Source of the DNA: Chloroflexota bacterium
GTDB taxonomy: Bacteria > Chloroflexota > Dehalococcoidia > Lucifugimonadales > Australimonadaceae
Assembly (NCBI GenBank): GCA_026713505.1
Contig: JAPOOH010000003.1
Span: 1-8,587, forward strand
Length of the DNA: 8,587 nucleotides
Direction: 5' to 3'
Part shown: in pieces, positions 1 through 6,351 of the stretch
Layout of the letters: each line of letters starts with the position of its first letter
Numbering within the stretch: position 1 is the first letter of the stretch
Program-made: the position numbers and the translations under genes
Notes under the pieces: model-generated
What the model saw: the letters and a program-made list of their open reading frames with translations, nothing else
Told to the model about the DNA's origin: nothing
Database searches by the model: none

Positions 1-20
1 TCGAATCGCAGCAGCTTCAT
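1..20 (-). CDS. Start of a probable fumarylacetoacetate hydrolase-family gene (only first codons in window)
   Basis: Seen: on the minus strand an ATG at 20-18 follows GGAGG (26-30) with a 5-base gap, and the codons read M-K-L-L-R-F followed by D or E before the window ends. Known: many FAH-family proteins (2-hydroxyhepta-2,4-diene-1,7-dioate isomerase or fumarylpyruvate hydrolase type) begin with MKLLRF or a close variant, and they often sit beside HpcH/HpaI aldolases. Inference: this is the 5' end of an FAH-fold gene, downstream of and co-directional with the aldolase ending at 118, separated by 97 bases. Six residues cannot prove a family, so the start is more certain than the identity. Confidence 0.45.
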
Positions 21-25
21 GGCTT

Positions 26-30
26 CCTCC
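26..30 (-). promoter_or_regulatory. Shine-Dalgarno site of the left-edge gene
   Basis: The minus strand reads GGAGG five bases before the ATG at 20. Its quality and spacing match the other genes here, and it is the main reason to call a gene start at the edge of the window. Confidence 0.6.
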
Positions 31-52
31 AATCGCGCCCGTGATGGCACGC

Positions 53-58
53 AATATA
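53..58 (-). promoter_or_regulatory. Weak -10-like element upstream of the left-edge gene
   Basis: The minus strand reads TATATT inside a short AT-rich tract (53-61) that stands out in otherwise GC-rich DNA, about 32 bases before the ATG at 20. No convincing -35 hexamer lies at 16-18 bases. It could be a promoter for the left-edge gene or a chance AT tract in the 97-base spacer after the aldolase. I saw no terminator in that spacer. Confidence 0.2.
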
Positions 59-117
59 TATCACCAGAGGCGCCGACGCCGGTGCCGCCACTGGTGGGCC
101 ACTTCCGGGGCGGAGGG

Positions 118-891
118 TCAGTCCTGCAGGTCCGCCCTGACCTTATTCAGAAAGTCCTCGGCGGCGATGCGGAACAGCCCCCAGGCGGACACGGTCACGA
201 AGTTCGCGCCCAGCCTGATGAACTCCGCGACCCCAGCGGTGTCGGCAGGATTGTTCCCGCCCACTCCAACGAACTTGCCGCCGGCCCGGATGCGGGGGAT
301 GACGTCGCTCATCACCCGGCGGACCTCGGCCTCGCCGGGATTGCCCAGGCTCTGCCCCAGATCGGAAGCCGCCACATGGAGAACGTCGGCGCCGGAGACC
401 TGCAGGATGTCGTCGAGGTTGCCGACGGCTTCGATGTCTTCGACCATGGGAATCACCAGCACCTGGGAGTTGATCCAGGCCATCGACTCGCCCCGGGAAA
501 CGCCGATGCCGTAGTCGTGGGCCCGTCCGCCGGCCACTCCCCGGTAGCCGTCCGGGTGGTAGCGGGCCGCCCGGGCTACGGCGGCAGCCTGCTCCCCGGT
601 GTTGACGTGAGGCACGATTATCCCCTGGAGGCCGCAATCGAGGAACCGTAGGACGGTCTGCTCGGAGTGGTCGGGAATGCGGGCGATGGGAGTGATGCCG
701 AAGGACTCGGCGGCGCGGACCATGTGCTCGACCTGGTCCAGGGTGGCGGGGCCGTGCTCGCAGTCGATCATCACGAAGTCGTAACCGAGAGCGCCGAGGA
801 TCTCCACCATATCGGGCGCGTAGCGGGTGACGATGCCCCCGAAGACGACTTCGCCCGCATCCAGTCTGGCCTTGGTGGTGTTGGTCCGCAT
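118..891 (-). CDS. HpcH/HpaI-family class II (metal-dependent) pyruvate aldolase
   Basis: A 257-residue cytoplasmic TIM-barrel protein, the usual family length. Members cleave 4-hydroxy-2-oxo acids (for example 2,4-dihydroxyhept-2-ene-1,7-dioate) to pyruvate or a related enolate plus an aldehyde. Visible catalytic pattern: DCEHGP with His46 (general base), Arg71 in ARIPDHS, Glu151 in PMVED and Asp177 in AASDLGQ. These match the His45, Arg70, Glu149 and Asp175 of E. coli HpaI in order and spacing, so a divalent-metal enzyme is expected. The VPHVNTGEQA and RYHPDGYRGV segments are also typical. The ATG at 891 has AGGAGG at 900-905 with an 8-base gap. It is divergent from the TPP enzyme across 119 bases and probably co-transcribed with the left-edge gene. 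Substrate unknown. CitE-like lyase and 2-dehydro-3-deoxyglucarate aldolase are related alternatives. Confidence 0.94.
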   Translation of the reverse strand: MRTNTTKARLDAGEVVFGGIVTRYAPDMVEILGALGYDFVMIDCEHGPATLDQVEHMVRAAESFGITPIARIPDHSEQTVLRFLDCGLQGIIVPHVNTGEQAAAVARAARYHPDGYRGVAGGRAHDYGIGVSRGESMAWINSQVLVIPMVEDIEAVGNLDDILQVSGADVLHVAASDLGQSLGNPGEAEVRRVMSDVIPRIRAGGKFVGVGGNNPADTAGVAEFIRLGANFVTVSAWGLFRIAAEDFLNKVRADLQD

Positions 892-964
892 GAGTGCTCC
901 CTCCTGCCAACAGACCTACCACAATCCAGCCGGGACAGAAAGAGAGCAGATGCCGTTGGCGGGC

Positions 965-983
965 TACAATGCGGCTTGCAAGC
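965..983 (+). promoter_or_regulatory. Candidate -10 element and 10-bp palindrome in the divergent spacer
   Basis: Seen: TACAAT at 965-970 resembles a sigma-70 -10 box. The perfect palindrome GCTTGCAAGC at 974-983 lies just downstream, about where transcription would start, 27 bases before the ATG at 1011. No good -35 is found at 16-18 bases. Inference: a promoter for the TPP-enzyme set with a possible operator at the start site. A 10-bp palindrome alone may be chance. No clear promoter for the aldolase was recognised on the other strand. Confidence 0.3.
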
Positions 984-1010
984 TCGCCCGTCTGACGCAA
1001 GGAGAAGACC

Positions 1011-2636
1011 ATGAAGGCTCTGGAAGCGATGGCTGAAATCCTGAAGCGGGAAGGGGTCGAATACCTCTTCTGCTATCCCACAACCGACCTGATCGATGCC
1101 GTGTCCAACGTCGGCATCCGGCCCATCGTGTGCCGCCAGGAGCGCGTAGGAGTCGGCATGGCGGACGGCCTCGGCCGCGTCAGCAACGGCTCGAAGGTCG
1201 GGGTGTTCGCGATGCAGGCGGGGCCGGGCGCCGAGAATGCGTTCTCCGGCGTGACGACGTCCTACGCGGACTCGTCACCGCTCCTCGTGCTGCCGTCGGG
1301 GTACGCGCGCGACCGCGAAGGGTGGCCTCGCTACTTCACGGCGGAGCGAGGCTACCGAAACGTGACCAAGTGGCTGGAAACCGTCAACGTCCCCGAGCAG
1401 ATCGAGGACGCCATGCGCCGCGCCTTCTCCCGGCTGCGCAATGGCAGGCCGGGCCCCGTGATGGTGGAACTGCCGACCGACGTCGCCGAGTTCGACATCG
1501 GAGAGATCGGCTACGAGCCGGTTACGTCGACGCGCACCCTTGCGGACCCGCGAGACGTGGAGCGCGCCGCCCGCGCCCTCGCGAACTCCGACGCGCCGGT
1601 GATACTGACCGGGCAGGGGGTCCTCTGGGCCGGAGCGACGGACGAGGTCGTCGAGCTGGCGGAGATGCTTGGGGCGCCCGTCGCGGCGACGCTCCTCGGG
1701 AAGAGCGCGTTCCCGGAGACCCACGCGCTCTCCATCGGGACCGCCTCGACGTCGACGTCACCCATGGTGCGCAGCTTCCTGGACAGAGCCGACGTCATCC
1801 TCGCGGTGGGAGCGAGCTTGGCCAAGCACCAGATGAACCTTCCCCTGCCCGAGGGCCGGACCATCATCCAGATCACCAACGACGAGGCGGACCTGAACAG
1901 AAACTACGCCGCCGCTCACCCGCTGCTGGCCGATGCCCGATTGGGCATGCGACAGCTCATCGACGCCGTCAGCGACGCGGGCGGAGCGAACCTGGGCCGG
2001 CGGTCTGCCGTCGAAGCGGAGATAGCGTCGACGTACAGCGCGTGGGTCGACAGGTGGCACGGCAAGCTCGAATCGCAGGACACGCCCATCAACCCGTACC
2101 GGGTCGTGTGGGAGCTGAACCGCACCATCCCGGCGGACGAGGCCATCGTCACCCACGACTCCGGCAGCCCGCGCGACCAGATGGTGCCGTTCTACCGGTC
2201 GGCAGGACCGCGCAGTTACATCGGCTGGGGCAAGTCGCACGCGCTCGGTACGGGCCTCGGCTTCGCGATGGGCGCCAAGCTCGCCGAGCCAGACAAGGTC
2301 TGCATCAACTGGATGGGCGACGCGGCCTTCGGTATGACGGGCCTCGACTTCGAGACCGCCGTGCGCAACGACATCCCGATCATCACGATGGTGTCGAACA
2401 ACTCGACGATGGCGATAGAGACCAGGCGGCTGATCGGCTCGCACGAGAAGTACGGTACGCGGGACGTGGGCGGCAACTACGCCGACCTTGCCCGCTCGCT
2501 GGGCGGCTGGGCGGAGCGCGTCGACGACCCGGAGGAGGTCGGCCCCGCGATCCTGCGCGCCCGCCGCGCCACGGAGGAGGGCAGGGCGGCGCTGCTGGAG
2601 TTCATCACGTCGGCTGAGACTGAGTTGAACCGCTAG
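1011..2636 (+). CDS. Thiamine diphosphate-dependent enzyme of the acetolactate synthase/2-oxoacid decarboxylase superfamily
   Basis: A 541-residue cytoplasmic protein with the three-domain layout of the family: pyrimidine-binding domain (about 1-165), central domain (about 180-315) and diphosphate-binding domain (about 360-530). The cofactor-activating glutamate is Glu44 in CRQERVGVGMADG. The metal/diphosphate motif begins at Gly436-Asp437 and ends at Asn463-Asn464, the normal spacing of 26-27 residues, but reads GDA rather than the usual GDG. The ATG at 1011 is preceded by AAGGAG (999-1004) with a 6-base gap. It is the first gene of a plus-strand set with the NHL protein and SDR. The family includes acetolactate synthase, benzoylformate decarboxylase and sulfopyruvate/phosphonopyruvate decarboxylases. 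No regulatory-subunit gene is adjacent, which argues against a housekeeping acetolactate synthase. Superfamily secure, substrate unknown; decarboxylation or carboligation of a 2-oxo acid is inferred. Confidence 0.94.
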   Translation: MKALEAMAEILKREGVEYLFCYPTTDLIDAVSNVGIRPIVCRQERVGVGMADGLGRVSNGSKVGVFAMQAGPGAENAFSGVTTSYADSSPLLVLPSGYARDREGWPRYFTAERGYRNVTKWLETVNVPEQIEDAMRRAFSRLRNGRPGPVMVELPTDVAEFDIGEIGYEPVTSTRTLADPRDVERAARALANSDAPVILTGQGVLWAGATDEVVELAEMLGAPVAATLLGKSAFPETHALSIGTASTSTSPMVRSFLDRADVILAVGASLAKHQMNLPLPEGRTIIQITNDEADLNRNYAAAHPLLADARLGMRQLIDAVSDAGGANLGRRSAVEAEIASTYSAWVDRWHGKLESQDTPINPYRVVWELNRTIPADEAIVTHDSGSPRDQMVPFYRSAGPRSYIGWGKSHALGTGLGFAMGAKLAEPDKVCINWMGDAAFGMTGLDFETAVRNDIPIITMVSNNSTMAIETRRLIGSHEKYGTRDVGGNYADLARSLGGWAERVDDPEEVGPAILRARRATEEGRAALLEFITSAETELNR

Positions 2637-2682
2637 GAAGTATCCCGACCAGCTCAAGAGCACTTTGGCGCTTCGGAACCCG

Positions 2683-2688
2683 TATACT
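2683..2688 (+). promoter_or_regulatory. Possible internal promoter -10 box before the NHL gene
   Basis: TATACT at 2683-2688 lies in the 79-base spacer between the TPP enzyme and the NHL gene, 27 bases before the ATG at 2716. The -35 region is poor (CACTTT at 2661-2666, 16 bases upstream). It could give the NHL-SDR pair its own transcript in addition to read-through. No hairpin terminator was seen between the two genes. Confidence 0.3.
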
Positions 2689-2705
2689 CGCGGCAGCCGT
2701 ACGGT

Positions 2706-2710
2706 GGAGG
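2706..2710 (+). promoter_or_regulatory. Shine-Dalgarno site that fixes the NHL gene start
   Basis: GGAGG five bases before the ATG at 2716. An in-frame TTG at 2665 would add 17 residues but has no such site, and it would place the TATACT element inside the coding region. The ATG at 2716 is preferred. Confidence 0.8.
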
Positions 2711-2715
2711 AACCA

Positions 2716-3609
2716 ATGGTCAGCATCGATGCGGGTGAGCGTACCTACGAATTGGTCCCCGACTGGGGAGAGCTCAAACCGAACTGGATCTGGGGTCTCG
2801 TGGGTGACGTAGCGGTTGATTCGCAGGACCGCGTCCACGTATTCACCCGCGGGGTCAATCCGCCCTACCGGATCTACGACAGCTCCGGCAAACTGCTGCA
2901 CTCGTGGGGGTACGGCATCTTCGAGGATGCCCACGGCATCTGCATCGGCCCCGACGACATGGTCTACCTGACCGACCGCGGTCCCCAGATCGTCCTCAAG
3001 TTCACCGGTGACGGCCGACACGTATTTACCCTGGGCGATCGAGGGAAACCCTCCGACACGGGCTACACGGCGGAAAGCCCGACCGTGAAGTATGCAGGTC
3101 CTCCGTTCCACCATCCCACCAACGTGGGCCTGTCTCCCAGCGGGGAGTTCTACGTTTCGGACGGCTATCGCAACTCCCGCGTTCACAAGTACAACGCGGA
3201 CGGCACGCTGCAGTTCTCGTGGGGTGAGCCGGGCGAGGGTCCGGGCCAATTCAACCTGGTCCACGCCGTCTGGGAGCACAAGGGCAAGGTCTACGTCTGC
3301 GACCGGGCCAACAATCGCATCCAGATCTTTACTCCCGCCGGTGAACACATCGAGACCTGGCCGGGCTTCCTGCAGCCGTGCAAGATCTGCGTGGACAACG
3401 AAGACGCCATATACGTGGCCGAGTTGGGCGCCCGGGTGAGCATCCTCGACCTCGAAGGGAACCTGCTCTGGCGCTGGGGAGGAGAGGCCAGCCACGATCC
3501 GGGGAAGTTCACCGCGCCACATGGGATCTGCGTCGACTCCCAGGGCGCGATGTACGTCTCCGAAGTGCTCCAGGGCGCGCGGCTCCAGAAGTTCGTCCGC
3601 ACTCGCTAG
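2716..3609 (+). CDS. NHL-repeat six-bladed beta-propeller protein, peptidylamidoglycolate lyase-like
   Basis: A 297-residue protein made almost wholly of six NHL-type repeats, starting near residues 25, 72, 132, 182, 220 and 267. Each has the pattern hydrophobic core, D/S-x-G/D, 'VYV/MYV' strand, then a strand ending in W-G or similar. Blade starts carry histidines: His73 (DAHGICI), His132/133, His183 (LVHAVWE) and His269 (APHGICV). In peptidyl-alpha-hydroxyglycine amidating lyase, which has this fold, histidines at blade starts bind zinc in the central channel, so a metal-binding lyase is possible but is inference. There is no signal peptide or membrane segment, so it is probably cytosolic, unlike many secreted NHL proteins. 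It lies 79 bases after the TPP-enzyme gene and 26 bases before the SDR, probably in one operon. A binding or scaffold role remains an alternative. Confidence 0.92.
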   Translation: MVSIDAGERTYELVPDWGELKPNWIWGLVGDVAVDSQDRVHVFTRGVNPPYRIYDSSGKLLHSWGYGIFEDAHGICIGPDDMVYLTDRGPQIVLKFTGDGRHVFTLGDRGKPSDTGYTAESPTVKYAGPPFHHPTNVGLSPSGEFYVSDGYRNSRVHKYNADGTLQFSWGEPGEGPGQFNLVHAVWEHKGKVYVCDRANNRIQIFTPAGEHIETWPGFLQPCKICVDNEDAIYVAELGARVSILDLEGNLLWRWGGEASHDPGKFTAPHGICVDSQGAMYVSEVLQGARLQKFVRTR

Positions 3610-3635
3610 TCGAGACCGGAGGCAGGAGGAATGCT

Positions 3636-4466
3636 ATGGCTGACGGTCGTCTGGACGGGAAGGTGGCGCTCGTTACGGGCGCGGGAAGCCCCATCGGCAT
3701 GGGGCGCGTGATCGCGCTTGCGATGCTCCGCGAGGGCGCGAGTGTCGCGATGCTGGACATCAAGGACGACTGGCTCCAGCAGACGGCGAACGAGGCCCGC
3801 GAGATCGCGGGAGACGCCGCAGTCTCCACGCTGGTGCTGGACACGAGCCGGTGGGACGAGGCGCAGCGCGCCGTGCAGAGCACCGTCGAGACGCACGGGA
3901 GGCTGGACATCCTCGTGAACCTCGCAGGCGTGCACCACCGCTCGCTCCTGCCGCCGTCGGACAGGCCGCTCCACTTCTGGGAGCAGCCGCCGGAGGTGTG
4001 GGAGCGGATGATCGCGGTCAACTCGACCGGCCCGTTCCTTATGGCGCGCGCGGCGGTGCCGGGAATGCTCGAGCGGGGCTGGGGCCGCGTCATCGGCGTC
4101 ACGACCAGCCTCGACACCATGACGCGCAACATCCCCTACGGGCCGAGCAAGGCGACGCACGAGGCGATGGTGGCCGCGATGGCGCCCGAGCTGGAGGGCA
4201 CCGGTGTGACGACCAACGCGCTGCTGCCCGGCGGCGGCACAAACACCAACTTCGTCGACCGCGACCCCAGCCGGGACTTCGCCTCGCTCGTGCAGCCGGA
4301 GGTCATGGGCCCACCCGCCGTCTGGCTCGCGTCCGAGGAGTCGGACGGCTTCAACGGCATGCGGGTCATCGCCAACGACTGGGACCCGGATCTCAGCTTC
4401 GAGGAGAACCTCAAGCGTTCATCGGCGACCGCCGCCTGGGGGCAGTTGGCACGGGGGAGCGGGTAA
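3636..4466 (+). CDS. Short-chain dehydrogenase/reductase (SDR) oxidoreductase
   Basis: A 276-residue Rossmann-fold oxidoreductase of classical SDR size. Visible motifs: the nucleotide-binding TGAGSPIGMG at 14-23, an acidic residue Asp41 after the second strand (LDIKDD), suggesting NAD over NADP, NLAG at 95-98, structural Asn129 in VNSTG, the catalytic pair Tyr168-x3-Lys172 (YGPSK), and LLPGG near 197-201. The catalytic Ser is normally about 13 residues before the Tyr. Here the only nearby Ser, Ser158, is 10 before, and Thr156/Thr157 are 12 and 11 before, so the loop is shortened or a Thr takes the role. The ATG at 3636 has AGGAGG (3624-3629) with a 6-base gap. The ATG at 3631 is out of frame. 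It sits 26 bases after the NHL gene and is the last gene of that set. It probably oxidises or reduces a pathway alcohol/carbonyl; substrate unknown. Confidence 0.93.
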   Translation: MADGRLDGKVALVTGAGSPIGMGRVIALAMLREGASVAMLDIKDDWLQQTANEAREIAGDAAVSTLVLDTSRWDEAQRAVQSTVETHGRLDILVNLAGVHHRSLLPPSDRPLHFWEQPPEVWERMIAVNSTGPFLMARAAVPGMLERGWGRVIGVTTSLDTMTRNIPYGPSKATHEAMVAAMAPELEGTGVTTNALLPGGGTNTNFVDRDPSRDFASLVQPEVMGPPAVWLASEESDGFNGMRVIANDWDPDLSFEENLKRSSATAAWGQLARGSG

Positions 4467-4477
4467 CGGTCAGCAGA

Positions 4478-4500
4478 CAGCGTCCCTGACCCGGGACCTG
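4478..4500. terminator. Weak hairpin between convergent genes, possible terminator
   Basis: In the 50-base gap between the SDR stop and the VOC stop, GTCCC (4482-4486) can pair with GGGAC (4493-4497) around a 6-base loop. CAG (4478-4480) and CTG (4498-4500) extend the stem past one bulged base. No T-run follows on either strand, so it is not a standard intrinsic terminator. It is the only obvious stem between the two converging transcription units. Confidence 0.25.
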
Positions 4501-4516
4501 CGCCTCCGAGGGGCTG

Positions 4517-4882
4517 TTACTTCTGCCTCAACAGGCAGAACTCGTTGCCGTCCGGGTCGGCAATCACGGCCAGGTCCGCGCCCGGCTCGACGAAATCCCT
4601 GACCGCCGTTCCCCCGAGCGCCTCGACTTTCGCCAAGGCGGCGAGCACGTCGGGCACCGTGAGGTCCATGTGCACCCTCGTCTTGCTGGTCTTCTTCTCG
4701 GGGACACGCTGGAGGTAGACCGTGAGGCCGCCGGGCAGGGGCTCCAAGGCCAGGTACTGGTCCCAGGCCGAAGCTCGCTTGACTCCCAGCAGGGCCGAAT
4801 AGAACGCCTCGGCCCGTGCGAGGTCGGCGACGTCTATGCCGAGGTGAGTCAGCGTCCCAACCGGGTTATCGTCTTCGCTCAA
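4517..4882 (-). CDS. Small VOC-superfamily (glyoxalase/bleomycin resistance-like) protein
   Basis: A 121-residue single VOC module of two beta-alpha-beta-beta-beta repeats. The N-terminal half opens with THLGIDVADLARAEAFYSALLG, quoted here as THLGIDV...AEAFYSALLG, and the C-terminal half has RVHMDLTVPDV and ends in ADPDGNEFCLL. His13, His71 and Glu114 occupy typical metal-ligand positions, so metal binding is likely. The start is taken at TTG 4882 because GGGAGG (4889-4894) precedes it with a 6-base gap and the domain begins soon after. A longer reading to 4966 would add 28 residues of non-VOC sequence. It lies 94 bases downstream of the Rieske gene on the same strand. One module is too short for a type I extradiol dioxygenase. 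Isomerase, lyase or binding protein are possible; function unknown. Confidence 0.88.
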   Translation of the reverse strand: MSEDDNPVGTLTHLGIDVADLARAEAFYSALLGVKRASAWDQYLALEPLPGGLTVYLQRVPEKKTSKTRVHMDLTVPDVLAALAKVEALGGTAVRDFVEPGADLAVIADPDGNEFCLLRQK

Positions 4883-4888
4883 AGTGTT

Positions 4889-4894
4889 CCTCCC
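4889..4894 (-). promoter_or_regulatory. Shine-Dalgarno site selecting a TTG start for the VOC gene
   Basis: The minus strand reads GGGAGG six bases before TTG at 4882. No ATG or GTG nearby is better placed, so this site supports a TTG start and a protein of normal VOC length. Confidence 0.75.
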
Positions 4895-4957
4895 ACCGCA
4901 GGACGTGGAGATATACGGGCTTGTTGGACCATAGACCGGCGTGCGTGCCTGAGTGCC

Positions 4958-4976
4958 CCCCTGCAAGAGAAAGGGG
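4958..4976 (-). other. Small hairpin immediately after the Rieske stop codon
   Basis: CCCCT (4958-4962) and AGGGG (4972-4976) can form a 5-bp stem with a 9-base loop, directly beyond the Rieske stop (4979-4977). There is no T-run, so full termination is unlikely. It might attenuate transcription or protect the 3' end before the VOC gene. Confidence 0.2.
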
Positions 4977-6221
4977 TTACAGCAGCGAGACCTCCACGTC
5001 CGGCTGGCGCGGCATCACTCCGTGCCAGGGCCCGCCCGGCTCGTCGAATCCGGGGAACGGGGCCCCCTCGTTCGGCAGCAGGACGCACTCGTTCTGAGCG
5101 GGGTCGCGGAAGGTGTTCATCGGGTCCCCGCCGTCCTCGACGATGCGGAGGTTCTCTTCCACCAGCTTGCGGAAAAGGATGATTCCCGAATCGGTCACGC
5201 CGAGGTTCTCGCGCGTCCGGTCCACGATGCGGCCCTGCGCGACCCACGTCATCTGGTCCTGTCCGGGTACGTCCGTGCTGACGAGTCGTCCCTTCTCGTC
5301 GTAGAGCGGCTGCTCCTCGACCGGTATGGAGCCGAACTCCTGCCTCGGCACTCCGGCAGACGCCGGGTGCACCGTCGTCGTGTACCGGACGTACCAGGTG
5401 TGCTCGTCGTCGATGGGGACGCGGAGCAGGAAGCGGTGCGCTCCCTCACCGCCGCCAATCTTCAGCGTGTACGGAAAGACGATCGGGTGGCCGGTCTGCC
5501 AGTCGGGGTGCGTCTCGTCGATGCCGACCGTGACGCGCCGCTTGATGACGCCGTGCTCGAACCGCTCGAAGCCCAGCTTCAGGTGGTGCTTCGCGCGCTG
5601 CGGCAGGCGGTTGGCCCACGCTTCGCCCTGGCCCTTCTGCGCGTTGATCCACGTTCCGTAATAGCCGTGCAGATGCTCGAAGTGTGTCGGGTCGAGCGCG
5701 TTGTCGACGCATTGCAGCCAGTTGCAGGGGAGGACGGTGGCCTGGATGCGGCGCGTGACGTTCTCCTCCCACGCGAAGACGTCCCAGCGGGGAAGGAGGG
5801 GCGCAGGCTGCGGCCCCAGGTAGGCCCAGATGAGCCCGTGCAACTCCTGCACCGGGTAGGTGGCCATTCTGATCTTGTCCTTGTACGTGCTGCCCGTCGG
5901 CTCAGAGGGCTGCTCCAGGCACTGGCCGTTGAAGTCGTAGAGCCACCCGTGGTAGCAGCAGCGGATGCCTTCCTTCTCCGGGATGCCGTAGAGCATGTCG
6001 ACACCGCGGTGGGCGCAGCGCTGCTCGATGAGGCCGAACTCGTTGTCCGGCGTCCGGTAGAGCACGAGGTCCTCGCCGAGGAGCCGGACCGCTATCGTGG
6101 GGTCTTCGCCCATCATCTGCGACGTTCCGGCGATGGGGTGCCAGTAGCGGCGCATCAGTTCGCCCATGGGCGTGCCCTTGCCGACACGCGTGTACCGTTC
6201 GTTGTCCTGCTGCGAAAGCAT
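4977..6221 (-). CDS. Rieske non-heme iron oxygenase, alpha subunit (aromatic ring-hydroxylating dioxygenase family)
   Basis: A 414-residue catalytic subunit that would use O2 and electrons from a reductase to hydroxylate or demethylate an aromatic or related substrate. The N-terminal opening (VGKGTPMGELMRRYWHP) resembles the phthalate 4,5-dioxygenase/phenoxybenzoate dioxygenase group, which lack a beta subunit. The Rieske [2Fe-2S] motif is Cys69-x-His71 and Cys88-x2-His91, 16 residues apart. The mononuclear iron site is Asp177-x2-His180-x4-His185 (DPTHFEHLH), with Asp177 as the usual bridge to the neighbouring Rieske cluster. The third iron ligand, a C-terminal Asp/Glu, was not assigned. The ATG at 6221 has AGGAGG (6228-6233) with a 6-base gap. 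No ferredoxin or reductase gene is in the window. It lies 130 bases after hicB and 94 before the VOC gene. Family certain, substrate unknown. Confidence 0.96.
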   Translation of the reverse strand: MLSQQDNERYTRVGKGTPMGELMRRYWHPIAGTSQMMGEDPTIAVRLLGEDLVLYRTPDNEFGLIEQRCAHRGVDMLYGIPEKEGIRCCYHGWLYDFNGQCLEQPSEPTGSTYKDKIRMATYPVQELHGLIWAYLGPQPAPLLPRWDVFAWEENVTRRIQATVLPCNWLQCVDNALDPTHFEHLHGYYGTWINAQKGQGEAWANRLPQRAKHHLKLGFERFEHGVIKRRVTVGIDETHPDWQTGHPIVFPYTLKIGGGEGAHRFLLRVPIDDEHTWYVRYTTTVHPASAGVPRQEFGSIPVEEQPLYDEKGRLVSTDVPGQDQMTWVAQGRIVDRTRENLGVTDSGIILFRKLVEENLRIVEDGGDPMNTFRDPAQNECVLLPNEGAPFPGFDEPGGPWHGVMPRQPDVEVSLL

Positions 6222-6225
6222 CGCG

Positions 6226-6351
6226 GTCCTCCTGTTGCGGAGTGTTCACCTGCGGGAGACGCCCGGTCCGAGCATCGCCAACCACGTACAAACTTTACAC
6301 CCGCCAACGGACCGCAGGGTAATCGACCAGTCTACGTGGCAACAGGAGAAC
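6226..6351 (-). repeat. 13-bp inverted repeat spanning the hicB-Rieske spacer and covering the Rieske SD
   Basis: The arms are 6339-6351 and 6226-6238. On the minus-strand transcript GTTCTCCTGTTGC (directly after the hicB stop) can pair with GCAACAGGAGGAC over 13 positions, 12 Watson-Crick and one G-U. The core is a perfect 10-bp inverted repeat (6339-6348 with 6229-6238). The second arm contains the whole AGGAGG SD (6228-6233) of the Rieske gene. Inference: RNA reading through from hicB could sequester that SD, while RNA from a promoter inside the spacer would lack the first arm. The loop is 100 bases. Chance is possible, since SD-like purines recur. Confidence 0.5.

Noticed and set aside
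2665..2715. TTG start extending the NHL protein by 17 residues
   Set aside because: No SD before TTG 2665. The ATG at 2716 has GGAGG at ideal spacing, and the extension shows no signal peptide or domain.
1758..2726. Minus-strand open frame of 322 codons opposite the TPP enzyme
   Set aside because: Shadow of the plus-strand gene. No SD, no domain, and it runs across the true intergenic spacer.
2605..3522. Minus-strand open frame of 305 codons opposite the NHL gene
   Set aside because: Antisense shadow of the repeat-rich NHL gene. Its translation shows no family pattern.
4517..4966. Longer VOC protein, or an extradiol ring-cleavage dioxygenase
   Set aside because: The extra N-terminal 28 residues are not VOC-like and lie before a strong SD. 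A single module of 121 residues is far shorter than type I extradiol dioxygenases, which have about 300.
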